The notes below the pieces were generated by a model. It was not told the DNA's origin. It made no database searches and saw nothing but the letters and a program-made list of their open reading frames with translations. This document shows positions 1 through 5,397 of a stretch of 7,851 nt of DNA, one piece after another. Each line of letters begins with the position of its first letter. Position 1 is the stretch's first letter. This DNA comes from an uncultured Saprospiraceae bacterium. Its GTDB lineage: Bacteria; Bacteroidota; Bacteroidia; Chitinophagales; Saprospiraceae. Both the position numbers and the translations under genes were made by a program. Location: NCBI GenBank assembly GCA_938044055.1, contig CALIQO010000454.1:1-7851 (forward strand), given 5' to 3'.

Positions 1-1048
1 TTGCTCCCGTACGTTTAGATCTCAATATGTGTCTTGCCTCTACTGAATCAGGTACAATTCTCTTGTCAATCAGTTTCATAGCAATGTATGCTGTATTGTC
101 TAGGTAAGGACCATAAACTTCTCCAGCTTCCATAGTAGGGATCACTTCCTTTACTGTTTCAGGCAACTGATCTCTGCTATTGTAATAGTGTGAGAAAAAA
201 CCGTTTTTATTCGTTGCGAAAACGGAATCATCTTCGGTAATTTGAAATTCTGGAATCCAGTTAGCTACTTCATCTCTCCACTTAACACTATCGGCAGGTG
301 TAGGTAGCACATCTATATAAAATGCATTGAGCATTCTGGTTTCTCGGTCTTGATTGTATTGATCTCCTTTAGACTTAGCGAATGCAAGAACTTCCTCATC
401 GGTTACTGTTACTTCATCTTCGATATAATCAAATGGGATCTTGACATAACTTATGTCTACGTTAGCAGCATTAGATACATTGTTCTGCTCCACCATCCAT
501 GAAGGAGCATACATACCCTTAGCTACAAGAGCACCCATCTTATCTTCAAGCTTCGATTTTCTTACACTCTTTTCAATCTGCTGCCAAGATTGTGTGAAGT
601 TAGCATTCAGTGCCTCTCCACTTTCTATATTCTGCTTCACTTGCAATAATTGTTGTCTATCGAACTGCTGAGTTGCTTGATTCGTAAACATCGATCTTAC
701 TATAGGAGATGGATTAGATCCAAACAGTAAGTTCTTTAATTCTTCTGTAGGTACATTGAGTCCTATCTGATCTGACTCATCTGTAATTATGGTCTTTTCC
801 ACCATGTAATTCCAGGCAAGTTCCTTGTTTCTGTAAATGTCTGTAGATCCACCGAACAGTGATTGTTCCGCAGCATTAAACTCACGTACATCAACCTCAG
901 TACCATTGATTGCACCTATATTATTGAGTCCGCCTCCTGCGCTTGAATTCTGGCCTACCATATCCATAATTACAAATGATGCTAGTGCAAAAAATATCAG
1001 CACAAGTACAAACCAAAAATTCTTTCTAATTCTTCCAATTAATGCCAT
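1..1048 (-). CDS. PpiD-like peptidylprolyl isomerase / SurA N-terminal domain protein (3' part missing)
   Basis: Reading the minus strand from an ATG at 1048 gives 349 uninterrupted codons that run off the left edge, so the C-terminal part is outside the window. The product begins MALIGRIRKNFW and has a single membrane helix at about residues 11-30. A long helical, Gln/Asn-rich SurA_N-like chaperone region follows. At residues 335-342 DSVEARHIL starts, the usual opening of a parvulin rotamase domain; the rest of that domain is cut off. This order (N-terminal anchor, SurA_N, parvulin) is that of PpiD, an inner-membrane chaperone facing the periplasm that helps fold exported proteins. Residues 305-329 (GEVYGPYLDN...AMKLIDK) look like the end of a degenerate first PPIase-like unit; this is inference. 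Family assignment is strong. The gene symbol is withheld because Bacteroidota homologues are usually only called PpiD-like or SurA N-terminal proteins. Confidence 0.85.
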   Translation of the reverse strand, partial: MALIGRIRKNFWFVLVLIFFALASFVIMDMVGQNSSAGGGLNNIGAINGTEVDVREFNAAEQSLFGGSTDIYRNKELAWNYMVEKTIITDESDQIGLNVPTEELKNLLFGSNPSPIVRSMFTNQATQQFDRQQLLQVKQNIESGEALNANFTQSWQQIEKSVRKSKLEDKMGALVAKGMYAPSWMVEQNNVSNAANVDISYVKIPFDYIEDEVTVTDEEVLAFAKSKGDQYNQDRETRMLNAFYIDVLPTPADSVKWRDEVANWIPEFQITEDDSVFATNKNGFFSHYYNSRDQLPETVKEVIPTMEAGEVYGPYLDNTAYIAMKLIDKRIVPDSVEARHILRSKRTGA

Positions 1049-1085
1049 ATGTATATTCTATTGATACGTATTTCAAAAAGTGGTG

Positions 1086-1116
1086 CAAATGTACGCTCTT
1101 TAAGTAATAGTTCCAA
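1086..1116 (-). promoter_or_regulatory. Bacteroidota-type promoter of the ppiD-like gene
   Basis: On the minus strand, a TTG (plus 1114-1116) is followed after exactly 20 bases by TACATTTG (plus 1086-1093). This fits the Bacteroidota consensus of a -33 TTG and a -7 TAnnTTTG. The predicted start of transcription lies a few bases downstream, near 1082, leaving a leader of roughly 30 bases before the ATG at 1048. No Shine-Dalgarno sequence is seen in that leader, which is normal for the phylum. Confidence 0.7.
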
Positions 1117-1136
1117 GGTTTAAGGCCCTTTAAACC
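1117..1136. repeat. Inverted repeat GGTTTAA/TTAAACC between DUF3109 gene and ppiD-like promoter
   Basis: Seven-base arms GGTTTAA and TTTAAACC-type face each other around a short G/C core; the 20-base element is a palindrome but for one shifted base. It lies 18 bases past the DUF3109 stop and directly abuts the -33 TTG of the ppiD-like promoter. It is not followed by a T run in the direction of DUF3109 transcription, so it is not a convincing intrinsic terminator. It could be an operator or a weak transcript-end hairpin. Confidence 0.35.
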
Positions 1137-1153
1137 AGTCAATTATTACAATT

Positions 1154-1735
1154 TCAAGATTGTTCATCCAGATATCTGGATGCATTCTCTATAGAATCGT
1201 AGAATTCAGGCCCATAAGCCCTTGTTATTGCTTCTCTGGCAAACTCATACAATCTTACTTTATTTTCTTTTCCGAAAGTACACGCTGCACTGCATATATC
1301 CCATTTATCATAGTTCATTGCATGAAATCCAGTCTCTTCATTTTTAGTAACTCTAATCGGATATAAGTGACAGGATATAGGTTTTCTAAAAGGAATGACC
1401 CCGTCTTGCCACGCTTGCTCTATCCCGCATGAGGCTTTTCCATCTTTCAATGTTAAATAAACACAGGAACCGTCATTATGTAACTTCGTACCATGAAAAC
1501 CAGGTTCGTCATAGTAAGTAACTCCTCCTTCTTCAGTAATAACTTTTTTAGATCGATCGGATAGGTAAGGCAGGATATATTCTGATATCTTCTCAAGCAC
1601 ATCGATTTCAGCCTGCTCAAGTGGTGCTCCCCAGTCTCCTTCCCAGCAGCAGGCTCCTTTGCAAGCCGATAGATTGCATAGAAAATGCTCCTCTAAGACA
1701 TCCTTACTGATTAAAATATCATCGATTACAATCAT
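1154..1735 (-). CDS. DUF3109 family protein with YkgJ-like cysteine cluster
   Basis: The 193-residue product begins MIVIDDILISKDVLEEHF and carries the hallmark CNLSACKGACCWEGD near residues 20-34 (CX4CX3CC). Further single cysteines in DGSCVYL, ASCGIE and ISCHLYPIR and a pair in ICSAAC make nine in all. This is the DUF3109 family, related to the YkgJ-type cysteine-cluster proteins thought to bind zinc or an Fe-S cluster. Its function is unknown and it has no signal peptide, so it is probably cytoplasmic. The frame stays open to an ATG at 1810, but the added 25 residues (MINNIYKYMK...) are not family-like and come from the AT-rich divergent promoter region. The ATG at 1735 gives the usual family start and length. 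It is upstream of and codirectional with the ppiD-like gene, which has its own promoter. Confidence 0.88.
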   Translation of the reverse strand: MIVIDDILISKDVLEEHFLCNLSACKGACCWEGDWGAPLEQAEIDVLEKISEYILPYLSDRSKKVITEEGGVTYYDEPGFHGTKLHNDGSCVYLTLKDGKASCGIEQAWQDGVIPFRKPISCHLYPIRVTKNEETGFHAMNYDKWDICSAACTFGKENKVRLYEFAREAITRAYGPEFYDSIENASRYLDEQS

Positions 1736-1785
1736 ATGATCAAGATTCCAACTTATACCAGGAAGTAATATATAGGCATTTTTCA

Positions 1786-1793
1786 TATATTTG
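1786..1793 (+). promoter_or_regulatory. Candidate -7 box of the mscL promoter
   Basis: TATATTTG matches the Bacteroidota -7 consensus TAnnTTTG in full. It lies 28 bases before the mscL ATG, giving a predicted leader of about 25 bases. No TTG is present at the expected -33 distance and the surroundings are very AT-rich (alternating TA), so a chance match cannot be excluded. Confidence 0.45.
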
Positions 1794-1821
1794 TATATAT
1801 TATTTATCAAAACGAACTATT

Positions 1822-2220
1822 ATGATTAAAGAATTCAAGGATTTCATTATGCGCGGTAGTGTGCTGGAACTAGCTGTTGCAGTTATCATTGCAGGTGCAT
1901 TTGGCAATGTAATAACCTCATTTACCAATGATATCCTGATGCCTCCGATAGGAATGGCACTTGGAAATGTCGATTTTTCAGAACTTAAGTATGTGCTTCA
2001 AGCTGCAGTAGCAGACGCTGATGGAAACATTACAGCTCCTGAAGTGGCCGTACGATGGGGACAATGGGTAAAATACATCATTGATTTCATCATCATTGCA
2101 TTCATCTTATTCCTTATTGTAAGGGCTTATAATAAGACTCAGCCTGCAGCAGAAGAAGCACCTGAAGGTCCTTCTGACAATGACTTGTTAGCGGAGATTA
2201 GAGACCTACTCAAGAAGTAA
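1822..2220 (+). CDS. mscL: Large-conductance mechanosensitive channel MscL
   Basis: MscL is a homopentameric inner-membrane channel that opens under high membrane tension and releases solutes during hypo-osmotic shock. The 132-residue product matches the family end to end: N-terminal amphipathic helix IKEFKDFIMRG, pore-lining TM1 from about residue 14 to 38 ending in NDILMPPIG, a periplasmic loop (about 48-80), and TM2 at about 82-103. A charged, Pro/Glu-rich linker leads to the C-terminal bundle helix LLAEIRDLLKK. Leu17 and Val21 correspond to the hydrophobic gate (Leu19 and Val23 of the E. coli protein, by motif alignment). The length is typical. It is divergent from the DUF3109 gene, has a candidate -7 box just upstream, and is closed by a strong terminator, so it looks monocistronic. 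Confidence 0.97.
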   Translation: MIKEFKDFIMRGSVLELAVAVIIAGAFGNVITSFTNDILMPPIGMALGNVDFSELKYVLQAAVADADGNITAPEVAVRWGQWVKYIIDFIIIAFILFLIVRAYNKTQPAAEEAPEGPSDNDLLAEIRDLLKK

Positions 2221-2272
2221 GATAACTCAGACAATACCCCGTAAACATAAATTTTTTTGACGATTGTAAAGC

Positions 2273-2310
2273 AGAGAATCAGATCAACCGATCTGATTCT
2301 CTCTTTTTTT
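2273..2310 (+). terminator. Intrinsic terminator after mscL
   Basis: A perfect 13-base inverted repeat (AGAGAATCAGATC / GATCTGATTCTCT) with loop AACC is followed by one C and then seven T residues (2304-2310). This is a classic Rho-independent terminator about 50 bases downstream of the mscL stop. Read on the minus strand there is only a short A/T context before the stem, so it mainly serves the plus strand. It ends 16 bases before the mce start codon. Confidence 0.9.
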
Positions 2311-2326
2311 ATATCTACTTTAGAGC

Positions 2327-2731
2327 ATGCAGAAAATAGAACATATAGGGATAGCTGTTAAGTCTCTTGAAAGCGCAGAAAAAATATATACAACCTTACT
2401 CGGATCTCCTCCTTATAAAAGAGAGACAGTTGAATCTGAAAATGTATCTACTTCTTTTTTCCGGGTAGGACCTAATAAAATAGAACTTCTTGAATCTCTC
2501 GATCCAGAGGGTGTGATTGCTAAGTATATTGAGAAGAAAGGAGAAGGCATACACCACATAGCAATTGCTGTCACCGATATAGTTGCTGAGATGAAAAGGC
2601 TAGAGAAAGAAGGGTATCGATTGCTCAACCTTGAGCCTAAGCGTGGTGCAGATAATAAGTGGGTCTGTTTTCTTCACCCTAAGGATTGTAATGGCGTACT
2701 GCTAGAGTTGTGCCAAGAAATCACTTCATAA
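2327..2731 (+). CDS. mce: Methylmalonyl-CoA epimerase
   Basis: The enzyme interconverts (R)- and (S)-methylmalonyl-CoA, linking methylmalonyl-CoA mutase to propionyl-CoA carboxylation or decarboxylation; it is cytoplasmic. The 134-residue product is of normal length and consists of two vicinal-oxygen-chelate (glyoxalase-fold) repeats: KIEHIGIAVKSLESAEKIYTTLLG at the start and GIHHIAIAVTDI from residue 74. Expected metal ligands are visible as His6, a Glu near 53 in KIELLE, one of His76/His77, and Glu127 in LLELCQ (assigned by motif position against the known epimerase). The ATG at 2327 is only 16 bases past the mscL terminator. An imperfect -7 box TACTTTAG (2316-2323) sits between them. The stop is 3 bases from the next gene, so the two are probably co-transcribed. 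Confidence 0.95.
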   Translation: MQKIEHIGIAVKSLESAEKIYTTLLGSPPYKRETVESENVSTSFFRVGPNKIELLESLDPEGVIAKYIEKKGEGIHHIAIAVTDIVAEMKRLEKEGYRLLNLEPKRGADNKWVCFLHPKDCNGVLLELCQEITS

Positions 2732-2734
2732 CAC

Positions 2735-3502
2735 ATGGAACCAGGTTCTCCATTATACTACTTAATTCTATTAATCGGTGGATTACTTGCAGGTGTAATC
2801 AATACATTATCTGGTTATGGTTCGATTATAACCTTGTCTCTATTAATGGATGTTGCTGGCCTTCCGGCAAATGTTGCAAATGGGTCTAACCGCATAGGGG
2901 TACTGGCAGCAGGTACATTTGCCAGTTTAGGTTTTTATAAAGAGGGGAAATTAAACTTTAAAAAAAGTAGAGTGTATGTGGTCTTGACTTTTCTAGGAGC
3001 AATCTGTGGTGTCTATATGGCAACCATTATTTCTAATGAAGGATTCAGAACCATATTTAAGTACCTATCCGTGGTGATGTTGCTTATAATTTTAGTCAAC
3101 CCTAAGAAATGGTTGATAACAGAAAGTAAGGAGCACAATCTACCTTATTATATACTGGCACCAGCCTTTTTACTGGCTGGATTTTATGGAGGCTTTATCC
3201 AGATGGGTCTCGGACTTATACTTCTAAGCCTTATGGTTCTTATGTGCAAGATAGAACTACTCGAGGCTAATGGTATCAAGGCATTGATCATTGTAGCTTT
3301 CTCTATTATGGCTATCTTTCTTTTTCAGATGTATGGACTCATAGACTGGAAGGCAGGATCCATCATTGCCATCGGGCAAGCAACAGGTGCATACTTTACT
3401 TCCACTTACATATCCAGAATTCCATCCGCACAAGTATGGGCTTACAGAATGCTTGTACTAATTGTTGTAAGTGTTGTTATCTATCAGTTCTCGATCGGCT
3501 GA
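2735..3502 (+). CDS. TauE/SafE family (TSUP) membrane transporter
   Basis: The 255-residue, very hydrophobic protein has the internal duplication that defines the TauE/SafE (TSUP) family. Repeat one has AGVINTLSGYGSIITLSLL at about residues 19-37 followed by LPANVANGSNRIGVL. Repeat two has AGFYGGFIQMGLGLILLSL at about 148-166 followed by LLEANGIKALI. About seven to eight membrane helices can be drawn. Characterised members move sulfite, sulfoacetate or other organic/sulfur anions across the inner membrane; the substrate here cannot be read from sequence. It starts 3 bases after the mce stop without its own promoter, which implies translation from the same mRNA and perhaps a link to acyl-CoA/propionate metabolism (inference). 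It ends 14 bases from the convergent S41 peptidase gene. Confidence 0.88.
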   Translation: MEPGSPLYYLILLIGGLLAGVINTLSGYGSIITLSLLMDVAGLPANVANGSNRIGVLAAGTFASLGFYKEGKLNFKKSRVYVVLTFLGAICGVYMATIISNEGFRTIFKYLSVVMLLIILVNPKKWLITESKEHNLPYYILAPAFLLAGFYGGFIQMGLGLILLSLMVLMCKIELLEANGIKALIIVAFSIMAIFLFQMYGLIDWKAGSIIAIGQATGAYFTSTYISRIPSAQVWAYRMLVLIVVSVVIYQFSIG

Positions 3503-3516
3503 AACAACTTCATTGT

Positions 3517-5238
3517 TTATTGTTGTATCAACTTAATAGCGTAGTCCCTGACTACATCTACTTTATTCAAATAATCATCAATATTCTGTGCTACATCGTG
3601 ATCAGGAAAGATGCCTCTTTCATCAGAGACAGAACCTACAGAAACTCGATTTTCATTGTTGGCTGAATAGAATTCAGTTCGTGTATTCTTAAGTTTGAAA
3701 ATTGTCTGTCCTGCAGTACAGAACTGATTAGAACCTAGTTCTTCGCCTATTATTATTCCTAACTCCATTTCTCTTACCATTGCCATAAAGTGTCCTGTTG
3801 TTGAACTTCCATGACCATCTATGAGGTAATATTGGTTGCCCTTGAAAGCATTTTCTTTTGGCAACTGTATGCCCCCACCATTGATTGGCTCACCATGTGA
3901 AAAATAGGTGAACGGAGAGTCTACTAAATGTTGGAGCAGATATATACTAGCCTCAGGCGCTCCACCACCGTTCTCTCTGACATCTATGATAAGATTTTTA
4001 ATTTGTTTTTCTTTTATCTCTAGAAAGCTCTTATTTATAAATTCGACGAATTCATTGTAATTATTCCATCTATAGAAAACGAAAGAAAAAATGGATAAAA
4101 CTGCCGTTTCACTATCTATTATTTCCAGACACAATGGTTCTCCACAACCGTCTATCGGGCTATTAACTACTGGGTCATTATGAGATTGCGTTTCAATAAG
4201 AGTGATGGGGTCTTTCTTTCCTACTATTTCTACAGTGTACTTATCTGGAAATCCTAAAGCATATGAAATTAAGCCCGTTGACCATTTATTAAAGTGAAGT
4301 CTTTTAGTCGTTTCAATTAACCCTTGTGAGGGAATATGATTATAGATCTGATTAATTAATTCCTCAAGAGGTGTGCCATTAATACTAGATATTTCATCCT
4401 TTTCGGAAACTTCTTGCGTATTGCTAAGCGGGTCAGAAACATATAATACTCCATCTATCAGCACTGTTTGTAACGGAAATCGAAGGGATGTCGGAAGCAT
4501 TTCATCCTCTGGCCTAAAACTCCCCATTCCTGTATGTGAGCAATTGACAGAAGCAATGATCTCATTGCAGTGCCATCTAAAGGTTCCATAAGTAGTCTGA
4601 TCAGTAATGAGTGCTTTCTTTTCCTCGACGGTATTTCTAAAGTCTTTTTCTGTAGTAAACTTGAATATACCGAGATGGGTTTTTATTAACTTTTCGCTTA
4701 GATCATCTAAGTCTTCTTTATAAGCCTGAGCAGAATATACTTTCGTGAATAGCTCCGAGGGCGTTTCCTGCTTTTTATCAGGATACTTAATCCTTTCTAT
4801 ATAGTCCTCAGCATTATAGTTGTCTGGGTTCATCGCTAGGGACTTCTGATAGTTCATCAGTGATTCTTCTTTTTTACCTAAATGAAAATATGCCTCTCCC
4901 AGACTGTCATAAGCATTGGAAGACTCAGGAAATTGTTCAGCGATCAACTGGAAAACTTGTAGGGCTTCTGACGGTTGGTCATTCCATAGAAAGCCATATC
5001 CATACATGGTAACCTGATCTTCATTTTCGAAATTATAACCTTCGGGGTTCGTCTCTTTTAGCTTTCGGTATAATGACATCTGTTTCTCTATAGGTAGATG
5101 GCCATTTTCTCTAAGCACCTCCACGATGTTTTGCTTGTTCATAGTGGGATTACTCGGATTGTGCTTTACACCGCAATTTATAAATACAGTGCAGCTAAGG
5201 ATACAAAGTAAAACTGTAGTTCCGATTTTTACCATCAT
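3517..5238 (-). CDS. Lipoprotein with TPR repeats and C-terminal S41 (tricorn/CTP-type) peptidase domain
   Basis: The 573-residue product starts with a lipoprotein signal (MMVKIGTTVLLCILSC...INCG). Either Cys16 (ILSC) or Cys22 (INC, a less usual lipobox) would be lipidated, placing it on a membrane facing the periplasm or surface. TPR-like helices lie at about 88-150 (PSEALQVFQLIAEQFPESS; AYDSLGEAYFHLGKKEESL). A PDZ-like stretch follows near 262-300 (EKDEISSINGTPLEELI). The S41 core spans about 375-550: LIIDVRENGGG, GSSTTGHF, IIIGEELGSNQ and GIFPDHDV. Ser479 aligns with the S41 nucleophile. The Lys of CtpA/Tsp enzymes is replaced by Asn504, and Ser234-His235 (NCSHTGMG) looks like the Ser-His pair of tricorn-type members, so activity is plausible. 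It is divergent from the membrane regulator gene; substrate unknown. An in-frame second Met at 5235 is an equally possible start. Confidence 0.87.
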   Translation of the reverse strand: MMVKIGTTVLLCILSCTVFINCGVKHNPSNPTMNKQNIVEVLRENGHLPIEKQMSLYRKLKETNPEGYNFENEDQVTMYGYGFLWNDQPSEALQVFQLIAEQFPESSNAYDSLGEAYFHLGKKEESLMNYQKSLAMNPDNYNAEDYIERIKYPDKKQETPSELFTKVYSAQAYKEDLDDLSEKLIKTHLGIFKFTTEKDFRNTVEEKKALITDQTTYGTFRWHCNEIIASVNCSHTGMGSFRPEDEMLPTSLRFPLQTVLIDGVLYVSDPLSNTQEVSEKDEISSINGTPLEELINQIYNHIPSQGLIETTKRLHFNKWSTGLISYALGFPDKYTVEIVGKKDPITLIETQSHNDPVVNSPIDGCGEPLCLEIIDSETAVLSIFSFVFYRWNNYNEFVEFINKSFLEIKEKQIKNLIIDVRENGGGAPEASIYLLQHLVDSPFTYFSHGEPINGGGIQLPKENAFKGNQYYLIDGHGSSTTGHFMAMVREMELGIIIGEELGSNQFCTAGQTIFKLKNTRTEFYSANNENRVSVGSVSDERGIFPDHDVAQNIDDYLNKVDVVRDYAIKLIQQ

Positions 5239-5292
5239 AGCGTTTTTATTGAAGAAAAATTGTGCTCAGATAATCTTAATAGAGCATGAGAC

Positions 5293-5300
5293 CAAATGTA
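5293..5300 (-). promoter_or_regulatory. -7 box of the S41 peptidase lipoprotein promoter
   Basis: TACATTTG on the minus strand is a full match to TAnnTTTG and identical to the box of the ppiD-like gene. It gives a leader of about 50 bases before the ATG at 5238. The upstream element is weak: only a TTC within TTTTCGG is found about 22 bases away, and the nearest TTG is 28 bases off. A weak -33 would fit a promoter that needs an activator, possibly the regulator encoded next door (inference). Confidence 0.5.
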
Positions 5301-5335
5301 TAGACGATTAACTCTGAAGGCCGAAAACCAACGTA

Positions 5336-5372
5336 AATTAAGGTAAACTTCCTTTAAAGTATTGCAATTAAG
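5336..5372. promoter_or_regulatory. Possible operator region: AATTAAG direct repeat and ATTGCAAT palindrome
   Basis: AATTAAG occurs at 5336-5342 and again at 5366-5372, 30 bases apart, i.e. about three helical turns on one face of the DNA. Between them lie the palindromes CTTTAAAG (5352-5359) and ATTGCAAT (5361-5368), the latter overlapping the -33 TTG of the regulator's promoter. OmpR/PhoB-type winged helices often bind direct repeats in phase with the helix, so autoregulation is conceivable. In AT-rich DNA such short repeats also arise by chance. Confidence 0.25.
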
Positions 5373-5392
5373 TATGGATTCAGCTAGCTTTG
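5362..5392 (+). promoter_or_regulatory. Promoter of the membrane regulator gene, probably giving a leaderless mRNA
   Basis: TTG at 5362-5364 is followed after 20 bases by TAGCTTTG at 5385-5392, a full match to the Bacteroidota consensus with the same spacing as the ppiD-like promoter. Transcription would then begin at about 5396-5399, on top of the ATG at 5398. The coding frame stays open upstream as far as a TTG at 5362 and an ATG at 5374, but both would lie inside this promoter. Confidence 0.6.
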
Positions 5393-5397
5393 TTCAC

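Noticed and set aside
453..1064. Two short plus-strand open frames (453-671 and 837-1064)
   Set aside because: They are antisense to the long ppiD-like reading frame, whose translation is clearly protein-like; the short ones have no family features.
1748..1755. TAAGTTGG (minus strand) as -7 box of the DUF3109 gene
   Set aside because: One mismatch in the key TTTG part and no TTG at the proper distance; too weak to annotate.
1736..1810. Extended start of the DUF3109 gene at 1810
   Set aside because: The extra 25 residues are not like the family, derive from the AT-rich divergent promoter region, and the ATG at 1735 gives the standard family N-terminus.
3436..3666. Plus-strand open frame spanning the TSUP/S41 junction
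   Set aside because: It overlaps the end of one real gene and is antisense to another, with no recognisable protein features.
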